Shown: piece by piece, positions 1-6,384 of the stretch
Layout: each line of letters opens with the position of its first letter
Position numbering within the stretch: position 1 is the stretch's first letter
Assembly: GCA_018662075.1 (NCBI GenBank)
Contig: JABJGX010000018.1
Location: 1 to 9,310, forward strand
DNA length: 9,310 nt
Direction of reading: 5' to 3'
DNA from: Candidatus Peregrinibacteria bacterium
GTDB taxonomy: Bacteria > Patescibacteriota > Gracilibacteria > Peribacterales > Peribacteraceae
Made by a program: the position numbers and the translations under genes
Notes under the pieces: generated by a model
Databases searched by the model: none
The model's input: the letters and a program-made list of their open reading frames with translations, nothing else
Told to the model about the DNA's origin: nothing

Positions 1-1
1 A

Positions 2-1636
2 GTGGGGCGTAACTGCTTCGTCGTAGAAGTAGACGAAGACATTTATATTATTGATCTTGGACTACAGTTCCCAGATGAAGACATGCTTGGAATCGATTAC
101 TTGATTCCAGACCTTTCTTCTCTTCGTGGAAGAGAGAACCGCATTAAGGGGGTACTCTTTACCCATGGTCACCTCGACCACATTGGTGCTGTTCAGCACT
201 TAATGCCAGGGCTACATTACCCACCGTGCTTCGGAACAAAACTTACAATGGCTTTCGTACGAAAGCGTCTTGAAGAAGAAAAGATCGCAGATAAATCACA
301 ATTAAACGTTGTGCCATATAGACAGAAGACACGTCTTGGAAAAGTAGACGTAGAATTCTTGAAGGTGACACACTCTATTCCAGACTCTGCAGCTATAGCA
401 CTTCATACTCCATATGGAACATTGCTGCACACTGGAGACTTTAAGTTCGACCTTACTCCGGTAAACGAAGATCCTGCAGACTTCCAACGTCTTGCAGAAC
501 TCTCTTCAGAAGGAAACGGTGTTCTTGCAATCATTGCAGACTCGACCAATGCGTCGAAGCCTGGACACAGTAAGAGTGAAGGAGATATCTCTGAAACCTT
601 GCACAAGCTTATTGCCGATGCGGAAGGACGCGTGATTGTTTCGACATTCAGCTCTCTTCTTAATCGTATTCAGCAAACTATAGAGCACGCTAAGAAGTAC
701 AACCGTACGGTCTTTGTCTCTGGTCGCAGTATGATGACCAACATCGAGATTGCCCAGAACCTTGGATACCTTAAGGCTCCACGCGGACTGATCCGCAAGG
801 CAGGACCTGGAATGGATAACCTTCCAAATAAGCAGGTTTTGATCCTTACAACTGGAAGCCAAGGAGAAGAGATGGCAGGACTCGCACGTATCGGACTTGG
901 TACTCATAGACAGATAGGGGTAAAAAAAGGAGATACCATTATCCTCAGTAGTAACCCAATTATTGGAAACGAACGCGCTGTTGCGAAAGTTATCAATAAC
1001 CTTCATGCACAAGGCGCAATCGTCAAAACGAATGCCGAGCTTGCACTGCACGTTACTGGTCACGGAAATGCAGAAGATATTCTTCTCATGCACCGACTGG
1101 TAAAGCCGCGTCACATTATCCCAGAACATGGTGAGCCATCTATGCGCGCTGCTCATGCGGCACTTGCAAAGAAGATTGGATACCCAGACAACCAGGTCCA
1201 CTTGCTGGAGAATGGTGAAATTCTAGAATTTGATGCAAACGGTGGTGCACGTCGAAGTAAGACAAAGGTTCCCATTAAAGACATCATTATCGATGGTAAA
1301 GGAGGTGCTGCAGGCGAAGGCCAGCGCGTCATCCAAGACCGTAAGATTATGAGCCGAGGTGGAACAGTTGTTATCATGCTTCGTGTTTACAAAGATAGTA
1401 AGAGGCTTATGGGAAACCCCGATGTGCTTAGCCGAGGACTGATGTATGGCTCTGAAGAAGAAGCTATTACAAAGGAAGTTGTTGAGCGCACAAAGAAAGC
1501 CTACACCGATGCTGTCGATAAAGGAGACCATGACCGCAAGTCACTAAAGCGTGCGATCAACGGAGCTCTCTACCGATACTTTGATAAAAAACTCAACCGA
1601 GAACCAATGGTTATTCCAATTATCGTCGAAGTCTAA
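2..1636 (+). CDS. rnj: Ribonuclease J (5'-partial; N-terminus outside window)
   Basis: This is a metallo-beta-lactamase/beta-CASP RNase of the RNase J family, which acts in 5'-3' exonucleolytic and endonucleolytic mRNA decay and rRNA maturation in the cytoplasm. The 544 visible residues show the HxHxDH zinc motif (H55, H57, D59, H60), HSIPDS near 124-129, HTGDFKFD with D146, ADSTN with D180, the beta-CASP segment (about 210-380) with GSQGE at 285-289, HVTGHG at 350-355 and H376 in PEHGE. The RNase J C-terminal domain (about 430-544) is complete and ends in PMVIPIIVEV, the usual family end. The first visible codon, GTG, lies inside the conserved GG-x-GE-[IV]-G-[RK]-N motif, so it is an internal valine and the true start lies upstream of the window. 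About 20 or more residues are missing, by comparison with RNase J1. The metal motif has Leu where RNase J usually has Glu (HGHLDH), which does not remove a ligand. The TAA stop overlaps the next start by one base. Confidence 0.95.
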   Translation: MGRNCFVVEVDEDIYIIDLGLQFPDEDMLGIDYLIPDLSSLRGRENRIKGVLFTHGHLDHIGAVQHLMPGLHYPPCFGTKLTMAFVRKRLEEEKIADKSQLNVVPYRQKTRLGKVDVEFLKVTHSIPDSAAIALHTPYGTLLHTGDFKFDLTPVNEDPADFQRLAELSSEGNGVLAIIADSTNASKPGHSKSEGDISETLHKLIADAEGRVIVSTFSSLLNRIQQTIEHAKKYNRTVFVSGRSMMTNIEIAQNLGYLKAPRGLIRKAGPGMDNLPNKQVLILTTGSQGEEMAGLARIGLGTHRQIGVKKGDTIILSSNPIIGNERAVAKVINNLHAQGAIVKTNAELALHVTGHGNAEDILLMHRLVKPRHIIPEHGEPSMRAAHAALAKKIGYPDNQVHLLENGEILEFDANGGARRSKTKVPIKDIIIDGKGGAAGEGQRVIQDRKIMSRGGTVVIMLRVYKDSKRLMGNPDVLSRGLMYGSEEEAITKEVVERTKKAYTDAVDKGDHDRKSLKRAINGALYRYFDKKLNREPMVIPIIVEV

Positions 1637-2265
1637 TGCAGTACGCATCTGTCCTTCTCGACCTTGACGGAACACTCATCGACTCGCCCAAATATTGGCA
1701 CGCTGCATACAACATTGCAGTGGCCTCTTTTGGTAAAGAGATCACAGATTCTCAGTTTCGGGAATGGTATCCAGAAGGTGCGCACATCACACATTGGCTA
1801 GAATGGCTTGGTATTGGCGCCGAGCACCTCGATACCGTACGAATGGTTCGTGATGAACATTACCTGGAATACTTGCGACACGACGTAGCATGGCTAGAAG
1901 GAGCTAAAGAATTGCTAGAGTCACTGAAAGGTAAAGTTCCAACTGGTATTATCACTGGCTCTCATAGGTCTTATGTTGATGTACTAGATGAAGCGCTAGG
2001 GGTCTCTGACCTTGTCGACATAGTGCTGACATGTGAAGACTTCTCTTCGAAGGCTCATGCTCTGCAGATCTGCAGTGAGAAGTTCTCTGTAGACCTGAAA
2101 GATTCTGTGTATATAGGAGAACAGCCGTTTGACGAAGAGGGGGCACTGGGAGCGGCTACCCCGTTTATGGTCTACAAAGGGGAATACACACCAAGCAGCA
2201 TGCTTGATGCGGGTCATTCTGTGATTACTGATTGGGCGAAGTTTAGAGGTAATCTTCAAGCTTAA
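1636..2265 (+). CDS. HAD-superfamily hydrolase (phosphoglycolate-phosphatase-like)
   Basis: This 209-residue protein has the four haloacid dehalogenase motifs. Motif I is DLDGT, with nucleophile D9 and acid/base D11. Motif II is GIITGS, with T107. Motif III is a lysine at K139. Motif IV is at 161-166 (GEQPFD). Residues about 17-85 form a helical C1 cap, as in phosphoglycolate phosphatase and beta-phosphoglucomutase relatives. Motif IV normally reads GD-x3-D; here the first acid is Glu (E162), followed by D166, which is acceptable but less usual. The substrate cannot be deduced. The start codon shares its A with the last base of the RNase J TAA, and no Shine-Dalgarno sequence precedes it, so translation is probably coupled to RNase J. 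The 3' end overlaps the convergent zinc-finger gene by 23 bp. The family call is firm. A specific name such as gph would be a guess. Confidence 0.88.
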   Translation: MQYASVLLDLDGTLIDSPKYWHAAYNIAVASFGKEITDSQFREWYPEGAHITHWLEWLGIGAEHLDTVRMVRDEHYLEYLRHDVAWLEGAKELLESLKGKVPTGIITGSHRSYVDVLDEALGVSDLVDIVLTCEDFSSKAHALQICSEKFSVDLKDSVYIGEQPFDEEGALGAATPFMVYKGEYTPSSMLDAGHSVITDWAKFRGNLQA

Positions 2266-2524
2266 TCTCATAGTTATCGACTCTTTCTTGATCCTTCTTG
2301 CATGTCTGTACCCCTAGAACTGCATCCCTCCTTGCTTTCGGGATTCGCTTGTTGCACACAATACACTGCAATACTTCATGACGTGCTAGTTGTTGCTTCT
2401 GCTCAATAGCCTGATCTGTTAATAACATTTCTAGCTGCTGTGCCTCACTAATACTTCCCAGGTCACCTGCATCTGGTGTTGGTGCTACTGCGAAGAGGTC
2501 TGCTTTACTACTTGAAATAGTCAT
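2243..2524 (-). CDS. TraR/DksA-like C4-type zinc-finger protein, fourth Cys replaced by Asp
   Basis: From the ATG at 2524 this encodes 93 residues. Residues 54-78 match the TraR/DksA zinc finger in spacing and sequence: C54-x2-C57, then IPKARRDAV in the place of the family's IPxARRxA, then C75 seventeen residues later. The expected fourth cysteine is D78. The N-terminal half is short, and a helix (about 26-50) joins it to the finger, as in phage or plasmid TraR rather than full-length DksA. A D18-A-G-D21-L-G segment lies 33 residues before C54, comparable to the D-x-A-D-x-A tip motif of F-plasmid TraR. Family members bind the RNA polymerase secondary channel and modulate initiation; that role here is inferred. 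A longer frame exists from a TTG at 2575, but that TTG is the first base set of a TTGACA -35 box, so the ATG at 2524 is preferred. The gene is convergent with, and overlaps, the HAD gene. Confidence 0.8.
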   Translation of the reverse strand: MTISSSKADLFAVAPTPDAGDLGSISEAQQLEMLLTDQAIEQKQQLARHEVLQCIVCNKRIPKARRDAVLGVQTCKKDQERVDNYEIKLEDYL

Positions 2525-2526
2525 AG

Positions 2527-2551
2527 GTATTGGGGAAAGTTTGCCCAATAC
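2527..2551. repeat. 8-bp inverted repeat between promoter and start of the zinc-finger gene
   Basis: GTATTGGG (2527-2534) and CCCAATAC (2544-2551) are perfect inverted copies separated by 9 bases. The element overlaps the likely -10 box of the zinc-finger gene and ends 2 bases before its ATG, so it covers most of the presumed 5' leader. It could be an operator for a dimeric repressor, possibly autoregulatory, or a leader hairpin. No T-tract follows in the direction of transcription, so a terminator is unlikely. The repeat is seen directly; its function is inferred. Confidence 0.5.
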
Positions 2552-2575
2552 TATACATTTTACCTTTTTTGTCAA
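2548..2575 (-). promoter_or_regulatory. Sigma70-like promoter of the zinc-finger gene
   Basis: On the minus strand a perfect TTGACA (2575-2570) is followed after 16 bp by TAGTAT (2553-2548). An overlapping TATAGT (2555-2550) is a better -10 match, but the spacer would be only 14 bp. The predicted transcript start is near 2541, giving a leader of about 17 nt before the ATG at 2524. This placement is the main reason to reject the TTG at 2575 as the start codon. Confidence 0.6.
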
Positions 2576-2602
2576 TTAAGAGACTCCGATAAATAAAACA
2601 CC

Positions 2603-2631
2603 TCTACATGAGCAGGAAAATTTGCTATAAT
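2603..2631 (+). promoter_or_regulatory. Extended -10 promoter for the mechanosensitive-channel operon (leaderless)
   Basis: A consensus TATAAT (2626-2631) carries the extended -10 element TGC just upstream (2623-2625 region), and TCTACA (2603-2608, 4 of 6 matches to TTGACA) lies 17 bp before it. Transcription would start at about 2638-2639, which is the A of the ATG start codon, so the mRNA should have no leader. The promoter is divergent from that of the zinc-finger gene in a 114-bp intergenic region that holds nothing else I can recognise. Confidence 0.7.
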
Positions 2632-2638
2632 ATGGTCT

Positions 2639-3466
2639 ATGAATGCAATATTACACAGATTCCAGCTCATGCTCTCAGAGGTCTCTCTGTCTGCTTCCGA
2701 GAAAGTGATCAACCTCTTACCCGAGATCCTCTTTGCCATTGTTGTGGTATTTGCAGGATGGATTGCCGCGGTATTGGTGCATCACATTGTGCTTTGGATC
2801 TTAAACTTTTTTGCCATCGATAAGCTGGCAGCAAAAACTCCACTAGGCAGTATTTTAAAAGGCGCTGGTATCCATAAAAGTATTAGTGAGATCCTTGGAC
2901 TACTCGTCTTCTGGCTCATTATTCTTTTGACAATGATCATTGCCGCAGACACATTGCACATGCAACCGGTCAGCGAAGGGCTCTCTGTTATTACGAGTTA
3001 CATTCCACAGGTGATCGCGTCTCTTTTGATTGTGATCTTTGGAATGCTTCTCGCAAAATTTTTACAGATGCTTTGTTTGCAGACGCTTTCAAAGCTCGAT
3101 ATCGGATATAAGAAATATGTTGGGAAGGCAGTGCAAATCGTTGTACTCACGTTTGTCTTTATTGCAGCGGTCGACCAGCTGGGACTCAACCTTCAATACA
3201 TCTTAAATGGTGCTGTTACTATTATCTCTGTCTTCCTACTCATGCTTGGCCTTGGTGCTGCGTTTGGCGCACGTACCGTGCTTGATAATGCAATCGCATG
3301 TCAGCAGATCCGAAGGCAAATGCCGGTTGGTAGCAGTGTTGAAATAGAAGGGGTATCTGGCACAGTAAAAGAATTTACAATGACCAATATTGTCCTCGAA
3401 GGAAACGGTGTTACCACTGTGCTTCCCGCGACACACTTTTTGATACATACATACACTAAAAAATAG
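2639..3466 (+). CDS. Small mechanosensitive ion channel protein (CmpX/MscS-like, TM_helix repeats)
   Basis: This is a 275-residue inner-membrane protein with five likely membrane segments (about 30-52, 85-104, 121-145, 163-180, 190-215). Two copies of the conserved TM-helix module are recognisable: LPEILFAIVVVFAGWIAA near 27-44 and IPQVIASLLIVIFGMLLA near 122-139. The last helix (GLGAAFGARTVLDNAIA, 204-220) resembles the MscS pore helix. It leads into a short beta domain (about 228-267: PVGSSVEIEGVSGTVKEF then VLPATHFL), which parallels the MscS motif ending in PN-x-x-[IL]. The large C-terminal MscS domain is absent. The length is close to CmpX of Pseudomonas (about 274 residues, from memory). 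Family members gate under membrane tension and protect against osmotic downshift. The ATG at 2639 coincides with the predicted transcription start, and no Shine-Dalgarno sequence is present. The gene ends TAG-TT before the ATG of the amidohydrolase gene, so the two are probably coupled. Confidence 0.82.
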   Translation: MNAILHRFQLMLSEVSLSASEKVINLLPEILFAIVVVFAGWIAAVLVHHIVLWILNFFAIDKLAAKTPLGSILKGAGIHKSISEILGLLVFWLIILLTMIIAADTLHMQPVSEGLSVITSYIPQVIASLLIVIFGMLLAKFLQMLCLQTLSKLDIGYKKYVGKAVQIVVLTFVFIAAVDQLGLNLQYILNGAVTIISVFLLMLGLGAAFGARTVLDNAIACQQIRRQMPVGSSVEIEGVSGTVKEFTMTNIVLEGNGVTTVLPATHFLIHTYTKK

Positions 3467-3468
3467 TT

Positions 3469-4257
3469 ATGGGTTCCGTCTCTCCTAGACCGATTCTCGT
3501 TTCTATCCCTCACTCAAGTTCTGCAGTTCCTGAAGAGGTGGTAGATAAAATAGCACTCAGTGCCGAAGAACTTTTGGGATATACAGATCTCTTCACAGAT
3601 GAAATTTTTGATGTTGATAATGTGTATAAAGTGCAGAGTAATTTCTCTCGCGTTATTGTCGATCCGAACCGTGCACCAGATGATATTTCCAAAGAGTATG
3701 AAATGGCTTCTGAAGGAGTGATTGTTCACACAACGTGGGATGGGAAAAGTGTCTACAAAGAAGAGCCAGACCAAGAGACCGTCGACGCACTCATCAAGAA
3801 CTATCACGACCCGTATCACGATGCGCTAGAGCAGCACATTCCAAAAGTGCAGTTCCTCATCGACTGTCACTCGTTCCTTCCTTATGGACCGAAGCTTAAA
3901 AAGGATAGTGGAAAGGAGCGTCCAGACATCAACCTTGGAAACGTAAACTTTTCATCATGTACCCGTGAGCACACTGTGTTCTTTCGGGAGTTCTTTGAGG
4001 CACAGGGATTTAATGTTTCCATTAACTTCCCGTACACAGGGAAATACATCTTGGGACACCACTGTCACCGTCGTCGTATTCCACCGTTCTTGGTTCCAGG
4101 GATTCAAATCGAGATTAACCAAGGCCTTTACCTAAAACCAGATAGCCACGAGAAAGACCCAAAGATGATCGCTGAATATAACGATATTTTCGAAGCACTT
4201 ATTCAAGCTTTCATGGTGAAGTTCTGTCCTGATGATTGCCCGAAAGAAGAGGCTTAG
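3469..4257 (+). CDS. N-formylglutamate amidohydrolase family protein (HutG-like)
   Basis: These 262 residues fit the N-formylglutamate amidohydrolase family (Pfam FGase), zinc-dependent hydrolases that cleave N-formylglutamate to formate and glutamate. Visible family motifs are SIPHSS with H15, YTDLFTDEIF with D40 and D44, VDPNRAPDD at 64-72, DCHSF with H134, NFPYTGKYI at 186-194, and IEIN at 214-217. Metal ligands are expected from the first His, the Asp/Glu of the TDEIF region and the DCH histidine. In well-studied bacteria the enzyme ends the histidine-utilisation (hut) pathway, but no hut gene is present here. The upstream partner is a mechanosensitive channel, so the true substrate is uncertain. 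The ATG lies 2 nt after the upstream TAG without a Shine-Dalgarno sequence. The TAG stop interleaves with the opposing pyrC stop, leaving no room for a terminator. Confidence 0.87.
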   Translation: MGSVSPRPILVSIPHSSSAVPEEVVDKIALSAEELLGYTDLFTDEIFDVDNVYKVQSNFSRVIVDPNRAPDDISKEYEMASEGVIVHTTWDGKSVYKEEPDQETVDALIKNYHDPYHDALEQHIPKVQFLIDCHSFLPYGPKLKKDSGKERPDINLGNVNFSSCTREHTVFFREFFEAQGFNVSINFPYTGKYILGHHCHRRRIPPFLVPGIQIEINQGLYLKPDSHEKDPKMIAEYNDIFEALIQAFMVKFCPDDCPKEEA

Positions 4258-5399
4258 GATACTACCTTCCCAACAACTTCCCATCCCTCAAACGGAGTCC
4301 AGTCACACTGACTGTGCAGCTCTTTTGCGTGAATTGTCCACTCGGCGTCGAGGTCTACTTCGATGATTTCTGTGTCTGATCTTCCGAGATTGAAAATACG
4401 ATTTGGGTTTTCGAAACAGAGTTTCTTAATCTGTTCTATGGTGATTTTTCTGTCTTCCCACTTGCCAGATGCAGCTGTAAGAAGAAGAGGGAGCATGGTC
4501 TCAACACCCGGTACGCCAGATGGTGCACTCATTGGTGGCGTCACCTGTTTTTCTTCGAGCGTATGTGGTGCGTGGTCTGTTGCAATGCAGTCTACTGTAC
4601 CGTCCTCTATGCCCTTCCACAGCGCCTGTTGGTCAAGGCTACTACGAAGAGGCGGGTTCATCTTCCCAAGCGTTCCAAGCTCCTTATAATCCTCTATAGA
4701 AAGAAACAGGTGATGTGGCGCTACCTCGCACGTTATCGGTAGTCCATCTTCCTTTGCTGCTTTGACGAGACCGATGCCTTGAGCAGTTGAAAGATGGGCA
4801 ACGTGAAATGGTGTGTTGTACTTTTGCACGAGGCTAATTGCGTAGGCGATGGACTCTGCCTCGGACGCCGCTGGCCTCATGAGTGAATGGAGCGAGACGT
4901 CGCTATCGATGACAGTATCTTCTGCTTTTTCCCTCAGGAACTTTTCTGCAGACTCGTTAATTTCTGGACTTTCGCAATGGGCGATCAATGGAATTTTTAA
5001 TGCTGCACATATTTTAAAAATCTCTTCTACTATTCCTCCATCTACTTTCTGATTTCCGGTCGAGTGGTCGAGATACAACTTGAGCCCACTGCACCTGGCT
5101 TTTAATTCTGGATGGTTTGTCCATAGGTCCTTCAGTTCCTCTAAATGCGCGGCTTCTGTGACCCCGAAGAAGAACCTGATGTCGCAATCGGTAATCTGCG
5201 CTGCGCGGCTTACCTTGTCTGCGAATGCGTCGACTGTAACGCATGGAGGGTTGGTATTTGGCATCTCGCATACACAGGAGACGCCTCCAGCTTTTGCCGA
5301 AGTAGCCTCTGTCTTCATGGTAGATTTATGCTCAAAGCCTGGTTCACGAAAATGCACGTGGCAGTCTATGAGGCCGGGGAGTGTGATGATATTTGTCAT
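4254..5399 (-). CDS. pyrC: Dihydroorotase, short CAD-like type
   Basis: This enzyme cyclises carbamoyl aspartate to dihydroorotate, the third step of UMP synthesis. Its 381 residues carry the amidohydrolase metal ligands: HVH at 14-16 followed by R18 (substrate carboxylate), N48 in MPNT, K107 in GLKLYL (the carboxylated bridging lysine), H141, H202 in HVAHLST, and D275 in TDHAPH. The protein begins only eight residues before PGLIDCHVH, so it lacks the roughly 50-residue N-terminal beta segment of the usual bacterial type I enzymes (about 420-430 residues). An in-frame TAA at 5411-5409 excludes an earlier start, so this shortness is real. Segments such as TCEVAPHHLFLS, DHAPHTLEEK, ETMLPLLLTA, EVDL-x2-EWTI and WTPFEG match, as I recall them, the dihydroorotase domain of animal CAD. 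The ATG lies 2 nt after the pyrB stop (TAG-TC-ATG), and no Shine-Dalgarno sequence is present. Confidence 0.93.
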   Translation of the reverse strand: MTNIITLPGLIDCHVHFREPGFEHKSTMKTEATSAKAGGVSCVCEMPNTNPPCVTVDAFADKVSRAAQITDCDIRFFFGVTEAAHLEELKDLWTNHPELKARCSGLKLYLDHSTGNQKVDGGIVEEIFKICAALKIPLIAHCESPEINESAEKFLREKAEDTVIDSDVSLHSLMRPAASEAESIAYAISLVQKYNTPFHVAHLSTAQGIGLVKAAKEDGLPITCEVAPHHLFLSIEDYKELGTLGKMNPPLRSSLDQQALWKGIEDGTVDCIATDHAPHTLEEKQVTPPMSAPSGVPGVETMLPLLLTAASGKWEDRKITIEQIKKLCFENPNRIFNLGRSDTEIIEVDLDAEWTIHAKELHSQCDWTPFEGWEVVGKVVS

Positions 5400-5401
5400 G
5401 A

Positions 5402-6319
5402 CTACGCTTTACCAAGAAGCATCGCAAGCAATGCCATACGCACTACGACTCCGTTTCGCACTTGCCTAAAGTACGCTGCGTTTGGTAGTGCATCGACATC
5501 GGTGTCGATCTCTCCAACACGTGGAAGAGGATGCATCACGGTAATGTCGCGGTCACGAACGTGGTCTGCCTTTAAGATGTATTTTAACTTAAGCCTCTCA
5601 TATTCTGCCTCGTCTTCGAATCGCTCTTTTTGAACTCTGGTCATGTAGATGACGTCACTATCGAGGCCCTCTTCGATGGACTCTACTTCTGTGTATGCAA
5701 TTCCTTTTTCATCAAAGAAGCTGGTTACTTTTTCAGGCATTTTTAGCTCCGGCGGTGAGACCAGTGTGAATGACACGTCTTTATACAGGCCCAGCAAGAA
5801 GCTGAGTGAGTGCACGGTGCGTCCGTACTTTAGGTCTCCGACCATGGTGATGTGAATCCCATCGAGTGTTCCACGCTCTTTAAAGATGGTGTACATGTCG
5901 AGGATTGCCTGTGTTGGATGCTGCCCCGGTCCGTCCCCTGCATTGATGAATGGAACAGTCGCTACTGCTGCTGCGGTATCTGCAGAACCTTGCTCTGGGT
6001 GTCGCATAACAATTGCATCACTGTACTGGCAGATAACGGTGATGGTGTCTTCGATGGTTTCTCCTTTGTAGAGCGAGCTGAATTGTAGTCCATCTGCAGT
6101 AATAACACTTGCACCGAGGTGCTTCATCGCTGCATCAAATGAGAGCCTGGTTCTGGTACTTGGTTCGTAGAAGAGGTTGGCAAAAACTTTGCCCTTAAAC
6201 ATTTCGTTTCCGCCAGCGCTATAGACCTTCTCCATGTCTTCCGTCACTTTTAAAATGGCGTCCATATCTTCTCTGGAGAGCTGCTTAGTGGACGTTAGAT
6301 GTTTAAACGATAGTGGCAT
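5402..6319 (-). CDS. pyrB: Aspartate carbamoyltransferase catalytic subunit
   Basis: This enzyme joins carbamoyl phosphate and aspartate, the committed step of pyrimidine synthesis. The 305 residues are the normal length of the catalytic chain. The carbamoyl-phosphate loop STRTR is at 54-58, followed by the SLYKGET loop with K85, RHPEQG at 106-111, HPTQ at 134-137, GDLKYGRTVHS at 161-171, YMTRVQKER at 225-233 (aspartate-binding R228 and Q230) and HPLPR at 263-267. The start is placed at ATG 6319 because the family begins there (MPLSFKHLTS) and because the predicted promoter lies just upstream. A longer frame reaching 6364 would run through that promoter. No pyrI regulatory subunit gene follows, so allosteric control by that subunit is not supported in this window. 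The gene is the first of a pyrB-pyrC unit and is transcribed away from the flippase gene. Confidence 0.95.
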   Translation of the reverse strand: MPLSFKHLTSTKQLSREDMDAILKVTEDMEKVYSAGGNEMFKGKVFANLFYEPSTRTRLSFDAAMKHLGASVITADGLQFSSLYKGETIEDTITVICQYSDAIVMRHPEQGSADTAAAVATVPFINAGDGPGQHPTQAILDMYTIFKERGTLDGIHITMVGDLKYGRTVHSLSFLLGLYKDVSFTLVSPPELKMPEKVTSFFDEKGIAYTEVESIEEGLDSDVIYMTRVQKERFEDEAEYERLKLKYILKADHVRDRDITVMHPLPRVGEIDTDVDALPNAAYFRQVRNGVVVRMALLAMLLGKA

Positions 6320-6330
6320 TCTAATCGCTA

Positions 6331-6358
6331 ATTGTAGAGCAAAAATGGGATTTGTCCA
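6331..6358 (-). promoter_or_regulatory. Promoter of pyrB-pyrC
   Basis: On the minus strand TGGACA (6358-6353, 5 of 6 matches to TTGACA), a 16-bp spacer and TACAAT (6336-6331) form a good sigma70-like promoter. The predicted transcript start near 6324 leaves only about 5 nt before the pyrB ATG. There is therefore no room for a PyrR-type attenuator or a UTP-sensing leader. The -35 box overlaps the opposing -35 box of the flippase promoter almost exactly. Confidence 0.6.
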
Positions 6359-6378
6359 GTGCAATTGTCCTGTACACT
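6352..6378 (+). promoter_or_regulatory. Putative promoter of the flippase gene (leaderless)
   Basis: TTGTCC (6352-6357, 4 of 6) and TACACT (6373-6378, 4 of 6) are separated by 15 bp, a weak but usable promoter. Transcription would begin at about 6385, the A of the flippase ATG. A second TTGTCC (6365-6370) repeats the -35 sequence 13 bp downstream. This call is less certain than the opposing pyrB promoter. Confidence 0.42.
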
Positions 6379-6384
6379 ATATTC

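Noticed and set aside
506..1201. A 231-codon open frame on the minus strand inside the RNase J gene.
   Set aside because: It lies fully antisense to a strongly conserved gene, and its translation has no recognisable motif and an irregular, Cys/Ser-rich composition. It is a shadow frame.
2573..2575. TTG at 2575 (minus strand) as the start of the zinc-finger gene.
   Set aside because: This TTG begins a perfect TTGACA -35 box with a -10 box at proper spacing, so it would not be transcribed from that promoter. The ATG at 2524 fits better.
5080..5633. Plus-strand open frames of 129 and 162 codons opposite pyrC and pyrB.
   Set aside because: They are antisense to conserved enzymes, overlap each other, and show no protein-family features.
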